Counted from the first letter of the stretch, positions 16,877 to 26,383 are shown. The stretch is 64,000 nucleotides of DNA from Lacisediminihabitans changchengi (GCF_016634425.1 NZ_JAEPES010000001.1:434001-498000), one strand, 5' to 3'. Numbers and translations: made by a program. Notes: generated by a model not told the origin, from the sequence alone.

Positions 16877-17725
16877 CTATTCGGTGTTTGGCCGGGTCAT
16901 GATCCCCGTGGTCAGACCGTCGACCAACTCTCGTCTGCGGCCTCGTGCCATAGGCCAACCGGGCAGAGACGAATCGCCAAACGCCTTCGCTAGCGCATCG
17001 AGATCGAGCAACCTCCACAGCTCGCGCAGCTCATCCGCCCGCTCCGTGCCGATCGCGGTCATGGACTCGCATCCCATGAACTGAGCGGCGGCCACCGCGT
17101 AGTCGAAGTCCGATGCGACAAGGATCTGTCGTCCGTGATCGGTACCCCACAGCGTCGTGTCGACGTCAGAATCGTTCGCATACCAGAACGCAACGGTCGC
17201 CAGGTCGGGGCCGTCCTTGTCGTCGTTTGCAGAGGTCCATCGGTCATGCCACGCCCGCAACTTCAATGCCGAATAGCCGGCGGGCGTTGGCACCCGAATG
17301 GACGTCCCGCTCGGCATCCGGAGGGGCGCAGCCCCGGTGAACACTTCTTGGAAAGCGAAGACGCTGAAGGGGTCCGTCTTACGCGTCGCCGGCGCCACTT
17401 CGCCCCGCGGATCTTCGACCGAGCCGAAAGGCATGATGTCGACCGAAATGTCCGAGATACGGTAGCGAATGCCTGTGTGACCGGTGCGAGAAAAGCGTCT
17501 AACGATCTGCTCGTGGGAATCCCAATCGTCGATTGCCAGGGCGAGATCGATATCCGACGTTCGTCGAAGAGCGAACTCGTGCCCGAGCGAGGCATGGAGG
17601 ATGTCCCGGCATTCGGCACCCACTAGCATCACTCGATCGCCCGCGATCGAACCGTCGTCGACGATCGTGCTGATCACCTCATCGAGTAGATGAAGCTGAG
17701 CTTCGTCAATCCCCCGCAAGTTCAC
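16877..17725 (-). CDS. AbiEii-like nucleotidyltransferase (toxin component)
   Basis: This 282-residue protein has a minimal nucleotidyltransferase motif: VGAECRD (35-41) followed by RRTSDIDLAL (54-63) with Asp58 and Asp60 as expected metal ligands. Later there are TPAGYSALKLRAWHDR and a DKDGPDL block. Both are features of AbiEii/AbiGii-type proteins, which transfer nucleotides to RNA targets and stop growth on phage infection. The first motif differs from the classic GG-T-A-L form, so substrate or activity may differ. The GTG start overlaps the upstream antitoxin gene by 20 nt, typical of toxin-antitoxin operons. Confidence 0.7.
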   Translation of the reverse strand: MNLRGIDEAQLHLLDEVISTIVDDGSIAGDRVMLVGAECRDILHASLGHEFALRRTSDIDLALAIDDWDSHEQIVRRFSRTGHTGIRYRISDISVDIMPFGSVEDPRGEVAPATRKTDPFSVFAFQEVFTGAAPLRMPSGTSIRVPTPAGYSALKLRAWHDRWTSANDDKDGPDLATVAFWYANDSDVDTTLWGTDHGRQILVASDFDYAVAAAQFMGCESMTAIGTERADELRELWRLLDLDALAKAFGDSSLPGWPMARGRRRELVDGLTTGIMTRPNTE

Positions 17726-18728
17726 TGTTCTGCTCTCTGTAGATCCCTGCAGCCTCGCGCTGCCGTCCGTCTCCGCTGCTCATAAGGTCCGCGTACACGA
17801 GCAGTGAAGGCACCTCGTGCTCAAACCGCTCGTATTCCACCCCTCGCTCTGCGCGAAGAATCTCGGCCGGCGTCTTCCAGAATTGTCTGCGGATTTCGAT
17901 GTTGGGATTTTCGTCCCGCCTCCATCGATTGGCGAAGATCAGCTGCGGGTCCAGCTCCCGCACGTAGAGAGTCAACGTGGTCGGCCGCAGAAGCGACGGA
18001 ACGGCAAGTTCACCGCTAATCGAGAACGGCGCGCCGGGACCGATTCCGACCACGCTCACGATGTCGCCGCGAAAACGCTCCAACTGCAGTTTGTTCTTGA
18101 GTCCCGTCTGATATGCGGTAGTCCAGTTGTCTATCAACTCTCGTTTGCGCGCGATCGTCGGCAGCCCCTCCCCGACTAGGTAGCCGATCTCTTTGAGAAA
18201 TTCGATTGTGTTAAACGCACTGCCCACTGACACGCCTGCGACCTGGCCTGTGTAGCGCACAGGCATGGTCAGCAGCTCAGGCCACGTGAGGAGGGCAAAA
18301 ATTACCTGCGATCGGCTCAGGCTGAAGGGATTCCGCGGCGATTGCACACGCGTTTCTTTCGACCGCGGCGCTGCCGATCGCCGCCCGCGTACGTCGATGA
18401 GCACGTCACCGAACTGAATGGAGGCGTTCCCGGCAAGGTCAAGGTAGTCAATGCCTTGCACGCGCAATGCGTTCGCTGTTCTCGGATTGAACTGCTCTCC
18501 GAACATCAGCACTCGAGAACCTGATTGTGCGTTCTTCGTGATTGTACGAAGCGCCGATGGGGCACCGGTCTGCATCGGAAAGTAAACGGCGTCGTACTCC
18601 TGCGCTGACTGCCCGCGGCGAAGCTCGACCTTCTCGGAGTGTCCCGCCAAAAGGTTCGACCATCCGGCGTCCGCGCGGACTTCCACGCCGAGTTCTCGAA
18701 GCATTGACTGAATCGCCGCTGATTGCAC
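17706..18728 (-). CDS. AbiEi-like antitoxin / transcriptional repressor
   Basis: This 340-residue protein carries QGIDYLDLAGNASI and FGDVLIDVRGR at 91-116, which resembles the AbiEi_2 family. A winged-helix-like stretch follows at about 137-190 (SLSRSQVIFALLTWP, SAFNTIEFLKEIGYL). AbiEi proteins neutralise the AbiEii toxin and repress their own operon by binding inverted repeats. The start is GTG 18728 with no strong ribosome binding site. The gene is first in a two-gene operon, with a palindromic AT-rich promoter region upstream at 18776-18793. Confidence 0.7.
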   Translation of the reverse strand: MQSAAIQSMLRELGVEVRADAGWSNLLAGHSEKVELRRGQSAQEYDAVYFPMQTGAPSALRTITKNAQSGSRVLMFGEQFNPRTANALRVQGIDYLDLAGNASIQFGDVLIDVRGRRSAAPRSKETRVQSPRNPFSLSRSQVIFALLTWPELLTMPVRYTGQVAGVSVGSAFNTIEFLKEIGYLVGEGLPTIARKRELIDNWTTAYQTGLKNKLQLERFRGDIVSVVGIGPGAPFSISGELAVPSLLRPTTLTLYVRELDPQLIFANRWRRDENPNIEIRRQFWKTPAEILRAERGVEYERFEHEVPSLLVYADLMSSGDGRQREAAGIYREQNSELAGD

Positions 18729-18775
18729 CTTGGCTCCACTCGCCTCGTGTTCATTTATCGTGCGCGTTCATTCTA

Positions 18776-18793
18776 TTTGAATTGCGCTTCAAA
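18776..18793 (-). promoter_or_regulatory. Palindrome in the AbiE-like operon promoter
   Basis: TTTGAA-TTGCGC-TTCAAA is a perfect 6-bp inverted repeat in AT-rich DNA, 48 nt upstream of the antitoxin GTG. A second overlapping imperfect repeat (GCGCGTTCA / TGAATTGCGC) lies beside it. Antitoxins of the AbiEi family bind such repeats, so this is the likely operator. Confidence 0.5.
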
Positions 18794-18860
18794 ATATAAA
18801 AACCTGGGAGCTACCTCCATGCATAGCTTCGCGCAACAATGGCCGAAGAAAGCTGGCCGC

Positions 18861-18866
18861 TAGGCT
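18861..18866 (+). promoter_or_regulatory. -10 box TAGGCT
   Basis: TAGGCT recurs before several genes here. It lies 36 nt upstream of the ATG at 18903, which has GAAGGGAG as ribosome binding site. Confidence 0.4.
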
Positions 18867-18902
18867 ATCCCGGCCAAGTGGCAGCCGCGAAGGGAGCTCC
18901 GG

Positions 18903-20192
18903 ATGACGCGCACTCACGCCACCCGCGCGCGCGGAGTCGAGGCGGCCGTCGTCGCCGCCATCGCCATCCTCGCCACCGCTGCCGCGTGGTTGCGCCTGCC
19001 GCCGATCGCGCAGCGCACAGTGTGGGCGGAAGACGGAACCATCTTCGTGAATGACGCAATCTCCGGCAGGCCGCTCGAGCACCTGTTCGCCGGGTACATG
19101 GGCTACCTGCAGTTCGTGCCCCGTTTGCTCGCCGATGCGGCGGTGTCCTTCGCCCGGATCCAGGACGTCGCGCTGTTCATCAACCTGTCGGCCTGCGCGG
19201 TCGCCGGGCTCTGCGCGGCGCTCGTCTTCTGGTGCGCGCAGGATGTCGTCCCCGCCCGTGCGCTGCGCTTCGTCCTGGCGGCGATCACCATCGGTGCGCC
19301 GCTGCTCCCCATCGAGGTGCTGGGCAACGCCGCAAACGTGCACTGGATCTTCATCTGGACGATGCTGTGGGTGCTGCTCTACCTGCCGCGCACACGGGTC
19401 GGAGCCTGGCTGCTGGGGCTGGTCGCGCTGATCTGCGCACTCTCGGACATCCAGTTGCTGTTTCTCGTTCCACTGTTTTTCGTGCGCCGCCGCTCAGCCC
19501 TGGTGTGGCCGCCGCGCATCGGACTCGTCGTTGGCTTGATCGCACAGATCGCCACCAGCCTGCTCTCCCCGCGCGAGGCACATTCCGGGGGCCTCGGCGG
19601 AGCGATCCGCGCCTACATCGGGCAGACCGCTCTTGCCAGTTACCTTCCCGACCCGAAGCTTCTGGACGCCGCGCTCGGCAATCTCCGCGTGCTCTGGCTC
19701 GCTCTTGCCATTGCGCCCTTCGTCGTCGCGTTCGTCTACGTGCTGAAACGCGGTTCGGGCCTGCAGCGCATCACCGTGCTCTATCTGGTCCCGGGGTCTG
19801 CGGTGCTCTGGACCGCTGACTCCTACCTCAACGGGTACGGCGGTGCCGCGCTGACGCCGCACGCCTTCAGCTTCGTCCGCTACGCCGTGGTGCCGAGCAT
19901 GATGCTGTTGGCGTCGGTGATCGTGGCGGCGCAGATCTTGCTGACGAGGTCATCCCGTCCCTGTCGAGTCGTCGGTGCCGTAGCGGCCGTGGCGGTGGTC
20001 GCCCTGCTCGCTATCCACTTCGTTCCCTACGACACGAACCGCTCGAACGGCCCGACCTGGGATACGGCGATCGAGCGCGCACAGATGGCCTGCAATTCCG
20101 AGCCTGGAAGCGCCGAGGAACCGATCACCACCGCACCGAAGTATGGAACGGTGCGGTGGGTGGTCTCCGTTCCGTGCTCGCGCATCGACTAA
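18903..20192 (+). CDS. Polytopic membrane protein, GT-C-like
   Basis: This 429-residue protein has about ten hydrophobic helices. Just after the first is WAEDGTIF, an acidic motif placed where GT-C glycosyltransferases have their catalytic Asp/Glu. The C-terminal 70 residues are extracytoplasmic and hold two cysteines (MACNSEPG and VPCSRID). The next gene makes polyprenol-phosphate mannose, a usual GT-C donor, so a mannosyltransferase role is a reasonable inference. No family name can be assigned. Confidence 0.6.
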   Translation: MTRTHATRARGVEAAVVAAIAILATAAAWLRLPPIAQRTVWAEDGTIFVNDAISGRPLEHLFAGYMGYLQFVPRLLADAAVSFARIQDVALFINLSACAVAGLCAALVFWCAQDVVPARALRFVLAAITIGAPLLPIEVLGNAANVHWIFIWTMLWVLLYLPRTRVGAWLLGLVALICALSDIQLLFLVPLFFVRRRSALVWPPRIGLVVGLIAQIATSLLSPREAHSGGLGGAIRAYIGQTALASYLPDPKLLDAALGNLRVLWLALAIAPFVVAFVYVLKRGSGLQRITVLYLVPGSAVLWTADSYLNGYGGAALTPHAFSFVRYAVVPSMMLLASVIVAAQILLTRSSRPCRVVGAVAAVAVVALLAIHFVPYDTNRSNGPTWDTAIERAQMACNSEPGSAEEPITTAPKYGTVRWVVSVPCSRID

Positions 20193-20260
20193 TAGGCAGC
20201 TATTCGCGCGCGTGCAATGATTCTCTAGCTGTTTCCGCCTCACAGAAGGACTCGCCCCGC

Positions 20261-21064
20261 ATGCTCCCCGAGCCCGCTGACTGGCGCACTCTCGTCGTCA
20301 TCCCGACCTACGACGAAGCGGAGAACATTGGCACAGCTGTCGCGAACGCACTCGCCGCAGTGCCGACAACGCACGTGCTGGTCGTCGACGACGCCAGCCC
20401 CGACGGAACCGGCCGCATCGCCGACGACCTCGCGCAAGCCGACGAGCGCATCCACGTGCTGCACCGCACTGCGAAGAACGGCCTCGGCATGGCCTACGTC
20501 GACGCTTTCGGCTGGGCACTCGAACGGGATTACGACCTGATCGTGGAGATGGATGCCGACGGCTCACACCCGGCCGACACTCTCGCCGAGATGCTCGACA
20601 CCATTCGCGCCGGTGCCGAAGCCACCCCACCGGTCGGCGTCGTCATCGGCTCGCGCTGGGTGCAGGGTGGCCGGGTCGAGAACTGGCCGAAGTCGCGCGA
20701 AGCTCTCAGCCGTACCGCGAACCTCTACGCCCGCGCAGCTCTCGGCATCCGTACGAACGACCTCACCGGCGGCTATCGCGTCTACCGCGCAGATGCCCTT
20801 GCGGGCATGACTCTGACGGATGTCGACTCGCAGGGGTACTGCTTCCAGATCGACCTCACGATCCGCACCGTGAACGCCGGCTTCGGCGTCGTCGAGGTGC
20901 CGATCGTTTTCAAGGATCGGGAGTTCGGCGTCTCGAAGATGAGCGGCAACATCGTCGTCGAGGCCATGCTCAAGGTCACCGCGTGGGGCATCGGCCGCCG
21001 CGCCAGCCAGCTGCGCCACCTGCTCGGCTCCCGCGCATCCGTAGCGGGGTCGTCTAGCCTCTAG
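20261..21064 (+). CDS. ppm1: Polyprenol monophosphomannose synthase
   Basis: This 267-residue soluble GT2 has VVIPTYDEAENI, VVDDASPDGTG (41-51), EMDADGSHP (96-104) and the late VPIVFKDREFGVSKMS block, all diagnostic of dolichol/polyprenol-phosphate mannose synthases. It moves mannose from GDP-mannose to polyprenyl phosphate for use outside the membrane. The ATG at 20261 follows AGAAGGA by about 10 nt. In Mycobacterium the domain is fused to Lnt; here it stands alone. It ends 2 nt before the next gene. Confidence 0.9.
   Translation: MLPEPADWRTLVVIPTYDEAENIGTAVANALAAVPTTHVLVVDDASPDGTGRIADDLAQADERIHVLHRTAKNGLGMAYVDAFGWALERDYDLIVEMDADGSHPADTLAEMLDTIRAGAEATPPVGVVIGSRWVQGGRVENWPKSREALSRTANLYARAALGIRTNDLTGGYRVYRADALAGMTLTDVDSQGYCFQIDLTIRTVNAGFGVVEVPIVFKDREFGVSKMSGNIVVEAMLKVTAWGIGRRASQLRHLLGSRASVAGSSSL
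21055..21060 (+). promoter_or_regulatory. -10 box of a leaderless promoter
   Basis: TAGCCT ends 6 nt before the ATG at 21067 and lies inside the last codons of the upstream gene. The downstream gene can therefore be transcribed on its own without a leader. Confidence 0.45.
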
Positions 21065-21066
21065 GC

Positions 21067-22407
21067 ATGGCAATACTCGACAGTCGCGGCTTCCGCCTGG
21101 GCTTCGCGACTCTCGCGGTCTTCTCCACCATCGCCAGCGATTTCTGGCGCGATCTGACCACCTGGTACGGCTACGGCGCCGTCGTGCTGATCATCGCGGT
21201 GACCACCATCCTGCTGCTGGTCCGCAACCGGGCGAAGATCCGGCTGACCAAGCTGCCCTACCCGTTGATCGCCTTCCTCGCCCTCGCACTGCTGTCGATC
21301 GCCTGGTCTGCCTATCGTCCCGAGACCGTGCTCGCCTTCGTCACCCAGACGCTCACGAGCCTCGCTGCGGTCGTCATCGCCGCACTCCTCAGCTGGGCCG
21401 AGCTTCTGCGCGTGCTCGGCTGGGTGTTCCGCCTCATCCTCGGGCTGTCGTTCGTCTTCGAGTTCATCGTCTCCGCGTTCATCCGCCATCCGATCTATCC
21501 GGTCTGGGTCGTGCCGGATGACCCCGCGCACCCGGCCAAGCTCCTGTACTGGTCGCGCAATCTCTTGTTCGAAGCGGGCAAGATCCAGGGCATCGTGGGC
21601 AATTCGAGCCTGCTCGCCCAGGCCGCGCTGATCGGCCTGATTGTTTTTGGAATTCAGCTCGCCGCCCGATCCGTCGGCCGCGCCGGCTGGGTGTGGTTCG
21701 CGGTCGCGCTCGTCGCGATCGGGCTCACCCGGTCAGCGACGATCTTCCTCGCAATCGCGGCACTGCTGGTGGTGACGCTGGCCGTCGTGCTGGTGCGGCG
21801 GGCGCGAACACCGCGCACTCGCGCGTACACCTACGGCGGGATTGTGGCCGTGGTAGCCGTGCTCGTGCTCGGCGCGCTGGCCGGGCGCGGGGTCATCCTG
21901 TCGGTCCTCGGTAAGAGTTCGGAGCTCACCGGCCGCACCAACATCTGGGAGCACGTCATCCACACCTGGTCGCAGCGCCCGGCCTTCGGCTGGGGCTGGA
22001 TCAGCTACTGGGTGCCGTGGGCGTACCCCTTCACCGACAAGAAGCTGCTCTACGTTGAGGCCGGTGGCGTGCAGGTGCTGCACGCACACGACGCCTGGCT
22101 CGACGTGCTGTTCCAGCTGGGGGTGGTCGGGCTCGTCGTCTTCGCCGCGCTCGTCGTGTCGACCGTGTGGCGCTCGTGGCAGCTCGCTGTGGATCGCACC
22201 TTCACCGGATCGACGGATCGCGGCACCCACAGCTGGCTCTCGCTGCTGCCGCTGCTGGTGCTGGTCGCGCAGCTTATCCAGAGCATCGCCGAGAGCCGCA
22301 TTCTGGTCGAGGGCGGCTGGCTGTTGCTCGTGCTGTGGGCGGTCAAGACCAAGTGGGATCGCTCCGTCACCGAACTTGCCGCGGGCAGGCCGAGGCGAGC
22401 CGGATGA
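21067..22407 (+). CDS. O-antigen ligase/polymerase-like membrane protein (WaaL/Wzy family)
   Basis: This 446-residue protein has about eleven membrane helices and a large extracytoplasmic loop before the last ones. The loop carries WGWISYWVPW and HAHDAWLDVLFQLG; the His-rich HxHxxW motif is typical of O-antigen ligase family (PF04932) active sites. It would join or polymerise lipid-linked glycans on the outer face of the membrane. A paralogue follows 10 nt later. Ligase versus polymerase cannot be told from sequence. Confidence 0.8.
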   Translation: MAILDSRGFRLGFATLAVFSTIASDFWRDLTTWYGYGAVVLIIAVTTILLLVRNRAKIRLTKLPYPLIAFLALALLSIAWSAYRPETVLAFVTQTLTSLAAVVIAALLSWAELLRVLGWVFRLILGLSFVFEFIVSAFIRHPIYPVWVVPDDPAHPAKLLYWSRNLLFEAGKIQGIVGNSSLLAQAALIGLIVFGIQLAARSVGRAGWVWFAVALVAIGLTRSATIFLAIAALLVVTLAVVLVRRARTPRTRAYTYGGIVAVVAVLVLGALAGRGVILSVLGKSSELTGRTNIWEHVIHTWSQRPAFGWGWISYWVPWAYPFTDKKLLYVEAGGVQVLHAHDAWLDVLFQLGVVGLVVFAALVVSTVWRSWQLAVDRTFTGSTDRGTHSWLSLLPLLVLVAQLIQSIAESRILVEGGWLLLVLWAVKTKWDRSVTELAAGRPRRAG

Positions 22408-22417
22408 GGCGAGCCAG

Positions 22418-23707
22418 ATGAGTTCACCCGCCCCCTCGGCATTGGATGTCGCGGAGCACTTCTTCGCGTCGCCCCGGCTTTCTTCCGCCCTCACGCTGGT
22501 CATCGTCGCGAGCGAGCTTGCGGCGGTGCTGGCGCGCGACCTGATCGGCTGGCCTGGCGCTCTCGCGGTGCTCGGGGGCCTCGTGGTGTTGGCGTCGCTG
22601 TCACTGCTGGCTCAACGCCACATGATCGAGTGGAACGGCCTGCTGCCAATCTCCCTCATGGTCTTCGTGGGTTGGGCTGCTGTCTCGGTGTTCTGGAGCC
22701 AGTATCAGTGGGCGAGTCTCGGCAGCATCCTGTATTTCGGAGCGGTCAGCCTGCTCGGCATCTACGTCGCGCTCGTTCGCGACACGATCCAGATCGCTCG
22801 CGCCTTCGGGGACGTGCTGCGGGCCGCCTTGCTGCTGTCGCTGGCACTGGAGATCTTCTCCGGCGTGCTCATCGATACCCCGCTTCCGTTCCTCGGGGTG
22901 GCCGGTCATCTTGCGGATTTGGGTCCCATTCAGGGCATCTTCGGCGGACGCAACCACCTCGGGGTCATCGCGCTCATCGCCATAGTCACCTTCGGCCTTG
23001 AGTTGCGGACGAAGTCGGTGCGTCGCGGCACCGCAATAGCTTCGCTGGTGCTCGCCGGCGCGCTGCTGCTGCTCTCCCGCTCCCCCGTCGCCATTGGCAC
23101 CATGGTGATCGTCGCGCTGGCGACGCTCGCACTCTTCGGCATTCGCCAGCTTCCGCCGCAGCGCAAGCGGATTGGCCAGGTCGCCCTGCTCGTGCTCGCG
23201 ATCGTCGCCACGATCCTCGCCTGGGCGTATCGAACGCCGGTCATCAACGCCTTTGCTGCAAGCAGCGAGCTCTCCAAACGTCTGCGCCTGTGGCAACAGA
23301 TCCGGCTCCTGAACCCGCTGCACGAACTCGAAGGCTGGGGCTGGATCGGGCAGTGGCGCCGCAGCATCCCGCCGTATTCGAACATCGTGGATGCGCCGAC
23401 CTCTGGCTTGAACGCCTACCTCGACGTGTGGCTGCAGATCGGACTGATTGGGCTGCTGCTCTTCGTCGGGTTGCTCGGGCTCGCGTTTATCCGTTCGTGG
23501 CTGCTCGCCTCACGCCAGCGCAGCGTGGTCTACGCGTGGCCGGCGCTGGTGCTGGTCGTTCTCGCCGTCTCGTCGCTGGCCGAGAGCTCGATTCTGGTCG
23601 AGTTCGGCTGGCTCACGTTCGTCGTGTGTTCAGTGAAGGCTGCGCGGGAGCTCAGTTGGCGGCGGGCGTTTGCCGAGACGATGTCACCCCGGCCGCTCGA
23701 GGAATAG
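22418..23707 (+). CDS. O-antigen ligase/polymerase-like membrane protein, tandem paralogue
   Basis: This 429-residue protein has the same layout as the preceding gene: about eleven helices, a central loop with FGGRNHLGVIALI, a late loop with EGWGWIGQW and SGLNAYLDVWLQIG, and the ending AESSILVEFGWL, close to AESRILVEGGWL of its neighbour. This points to a tandem duplication with divergence. The His of the neighbour's HAHDAW motif is replaced (SGLNAYLD), so chemistry or substrate may differ. The ATG at 22418 starts 10 nt after the neighbour's stop. Confidence 0.8.
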   Translation: MSSPAPSALDVAEHFFASPRLSSALTLVIVASELAAVLARDLIGWPGALAVLGGLVVLASLSLLAQRHMIEWNGLLPISLMVFVGWAAVSVFWSQYQWASLGSILYFGAVSLLGIYVALVRDTIQIARAFGDVLRAALLLSLALEIFSGVLIDTPLPFLGVAGHLADLGPIQGIFGGRNHLGVIALIAIVTFGLELRTKSVRRGTAIASLVLAGALLLLSRSPVAIGTMVIVALATLALFGIRQLPPQRKRIGQVALLVLAIVATILAWAYRTPVINAFAASSELSKRLRLWQQIRLLNPLHELEGWGWIGQWRRSIPPYSNIVDAPTSGLNAYLDVWLQIGLIGLLLFVGLLGLAFIRSWLLASRQRSVVYAWPALVLVVLAVSSLAESSILVEFGWLTFVVCSVKAARELSWRRAFAETMSPRPLEE

Positions 23708-23734
23708 CTCGTCGGAGTTGGCTCGGGCCTCGGG

Positions 23735-25042
23735 TCAGGGACGGCCGAGCCCCTGGTAGGTCCACCCTGCAGCGCGCCAGGCGGCCGCGTCGAGCTTGTT
23801 GCGGCCGTCGATGATCACGGAGGTACGCACGAGGCCAGCGGCCCAAACTGGGTCGATCTCAGCGAATTCCGGCCATTCCGTCACCAACACCACGGCGTCC
23901 GCGCCCCGCAGGGTCTCTTCGACGCTCGCGGAGTAGGAGAGTTGTGGATGCCGGGCGCGCGAATTCTCGATGGCCTGCGGATCGGTCGCCACGACGTCCG
24001 CTCCGAGTCCGCGCAGCTGCACGGCGACGTCGAGCGCCGGCGAATCGCGCACGTCGTCGGAGTGGGGCTTGAAGGCGAGGCCGAGCACGGCGACCTTCTT
24101 CTCGTTGACCACCGGACCGAGCGCTGCGACGGTGAGGTCGACGACGCGCTGGCGGCGGCGGAGGTTGATGTTGTCAACCTCTTTCAGGAAGGCGACCGAT
24201 TCGCCACGCCCGAGTTCCTCGGCGCGGGCGGTGAAGGCGCGGATGTCCTTCGGGAGACACCCTCCGCCGAAGCCGACCCCGGCGTTAAGGAAGCGGCGCC
24301 CGATGCGGTTGTCGAAGCCGATCGCGTCGGCGAGTTGGGTGACGTCGGCGGCGGTGACTTCAGCGATCTCGGCCATGGCGTTGATGAACGAGATCTTGGT
24401 AGCGAGGAAGGCGTTCGCGGCGACCTTGACCAGCTCGGCCGTCGCATAGTCGGTGACGACGACGGGGGTGCCGGAGGCGATCGCCGTCGCGTACACCTCG
24501 TCCAGAATGGATGCGGCGGTCTCGTCGCCGGCGGCGACGCCGTACACGAGGCGGTCGGGGGTCATCGTGTCGAGCACGGCAAAGCCCTCGCGAAGGAACT
24601 CGGGGTTCCAGGCCAGCACCGCTCCGCTTCCGGATGCCGCTATCACGTCGGCGAGGCGGGCGGCCGATCCGACCGGTACGGTGCTCTTCCCGACCACGAT
24701 GTCGCCCTCGGACAGATGGGGAAGCAGGGAGTGGATGGCCGCGTCGACGTAGGTCATGTCGGCGGCATTGCTTCCGTCGCGCTGCGGGGTACCGACCGCG
24801 ACGAAATGCACGCGCGATCCGCGCACCTCGGCGATGTCGGTGCTGAACCGCAGACGACCGGTGGCCATCGCGGAGGTCAGGATCTCCGGCAGCCCGGGTT
24901 CGAAAAACGGCGGGCGACCGTCGGCGAGCTGGGCGATCTTGGCTGCGTCGACGTCGATACCGACGACGTCATGACCGAGTTCGGCCATCGCCGCAGCATG
25001 GACCGCCCCGAGATACCCGCATCCAATGACTGAGATCTTCAT
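23735..25042 (-). CDS. ugd: UDP-glucose 6-dehydrogenase
   Basis: This 435-residue enzyme oxidises UDP-glucose to UDP-glucuronate with two NAD+. It has the Rossmann motif GCGYLGAVH (7-15), WNPEFLREG, Lys206 in ELVKVAANAFLATK, and the catalytic Cys262 in FGGGCLPKD. GLAFKPHSDDVRDSPAL marks the C-terminal UDP-binding domain. The ATG has GGAG about 6 nt upstream. The product suggests an acidic, uronate-containing surface polymer. Confidence 0.93.
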   Translation of the reverse strand: MKISVIGCGYLGAVHAAAMAELGHDVVGIDVDAAKIAQLADGRPPFFEPGLPEILTSAMATGRLRFSTDIAEVRGSRVHFVAVGTPQRDGSNAADMTYVDAAIHSLLPHLSEGDIVVGKSTVPVGSAARLADVIAASGSGAVLAWNPEFLREGFAVLDTMTPDRLVYGVAAGDETAASILDEVYATAIASGTPVVVTDYATAELVKVAANAFLATKISFINAMAEIAEVTAADVTQLADAIGFDNRIGRRFLNAGVGFGGGCLPKDIRAFTARAEELGRGESVAFLKEVDNINLRRRQRVVDLTVAALGPVVNEKKVAVLGLAFKPHSDDVRDSPALDVAVQLRGLGADVVATDPQAIENSRARHPQLSYSASVEETLRGADAVVLVTEWPEFAEIDPVWAAGLVRTSVIIDGRNKLDAAAWRAAGWTYQGLGRP

Positions 25043-25088
25043 GTGTTGCTCCTGTTGTTCACGCGTCGGGCACGCGTAACTGGGTAAT

Positions 25089-26342
25089 TCAATCAGATGG
25101 TTGGACTGTCAGTTCTTCAGAGACTCGCAGTCGCGCGTATTGGATTGCCAGAAGCACTGCCTGGATGATCGCGGCCACACACAGCCCCCAAATGGCGCCG
25201 ACCACGCCGTCAATGCCGAATCCGACGAAGAAAAGAATGATGACGATCACCGCCCCGGCGAGACGGATCCACAGAGTCGCTTTGGGATCGATCATCCGAA
25301 GCGCGATCACACACACCGTGCTGATCGAGAGCGCGATCGCTTGCACACCGATCGGCACGAGCAGAGTCCGCGCGCCGGCCCAGGTGTCACCGAGTAAGAG
25401 GCGTCCGGCTTCATCCGGCAGGACCAGCAAGACGACCATGAGCGTCGCGGAGACCAACGCAAGGGCACCGGCGAGAGCGAAAGTCCACCGGTCGCGTACT
25501 CGAGGCTCAAACCGACGCAGGATGGGGATCGTAAAGGCGACCACCGCGTTGAGGAGCACGTTGAGCGGCCCGAATAGGGTCGAGACCCCCCGAAGAGCTC
25601 CCGTCGCCGTCAGACCGGCAAGACCCCCGAGCACGATAGTGAGTCCCTGACTGGTCGCACGGACGGCGAAAAACTCTCCGAAAAACCGATGCCCGAGATA
25701 GCGCCGCTCGAACACCCGGCGGAATTCGATGTGGTTGCCGAGCAGACGGATTCGCGGCACGAAAAACGCGAGCGGAACCAGCGAGACCAGTCCGGCGATC
25801 CCCCACAACAACGTGACCATCGTGGCGTTGGGGACTCCGAATACACCGAGCGCACAGAGCGCGATGAGAACAGCGACAGCCCCGACCCAGACCGCATCGA
25901 TAGCCACCGCTAGCTGGGTGGAGTCGAGTAGCGCAGCGCCGAACCGCGCGGTCTCGTGCACGGCCAGCGGCCCCAGAATTATCGCGAGAACGACAAGAGG
26001 GCCCCGCACCTCCTCGACGAGGATCGCCCAGACGACAAGGACAACCACTACCGGAATCGATAGCGCAAGAGCCGCGCGGCACGCGGCCACCGCCCGTGCG
26101 GCGAGATATCTGCGGTCGCCATTGGCAAGAACGAGCTCCTGGCCGATGAAAGCTTGATAGCCACCGATGATGATCGAGTAGGTGATGAAGACAACCGAGA
26201 ACGCCCCGAACTCCTCAGCGGAGAGGAGCCTCGCTGCGGCAATAACGATGAAGAAGTTCGACACACTCGAAAGGCCCTGATCGACGATGCCGAGTACGGC
26301 AGAGCGGCGGCGGGAAATCGGCCGCACAAGGTGATCTAGCAC
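25089..26342 (-). CDS. Oligosaccharide flippase-like membrane protein (Wzx/MOP type)
   Basis: This 417-residue protein has about twelve membrane helices. The N-terminal stretch GIVDQGLSSVSNFFIVIAAA has the QGLSS-N pattern of Wzx-type exporters. It should move undecaprenyl-linked glycans across the membrane. The GTG at 26342 is chosen over an ATG at 26408 because TAGGCT (26389-26384) would start the mRNA downstream of that ATG. It is the first of three flippase-like genes in the window. Confidence 0.75.
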   Translation of the reverse strand: MLDHLVRPISRRRSAVLGIVDQGLSSVSNFFIVIAAARLLSAEEFGAFSVVFITYSIIIGGYQAFIGQELVLANGDRRYLAARAVAACRAALALSIPVVVVLVVWAILVEEVRGPLVVLAIILGPLAVHETARFGAALLDSTQLAVAIDAVWVGAVAVLIALCALGVFGVPNATMVTLLWGIAGLVSLVPLAFFVPRIRLLGNHIEFRRVFERRYLGHRFFGEFFAVRATSQGLTIVLGGLAGLTATGALRGVSTLFGPLNVLLNAVVAFTIPILRRFEPRVRDRWTFALAGALALVSATLMVVLLVLPDEAGRLLLGDTWAGARTLLVPIGVQAIALSISTVCVIALRMIDPKATLWIRLAGAVIVIILFFVGFGIDGVVGAIWGLCVAAIIQAVLLAIQYARLRVSEELTVQPSD

Positions 26343-26383
26343 GACGGACAATCGTCGAGAGTTGCGGAATCCATCGTGAACGC

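Noticed and set aside
22418..23707. An internal start near 22055 for the second ligase-like gene
   Set aside because: It would overlap the first ligase gene by over 350 nt with non-native text; the ATG at 22418 gives a normal start.
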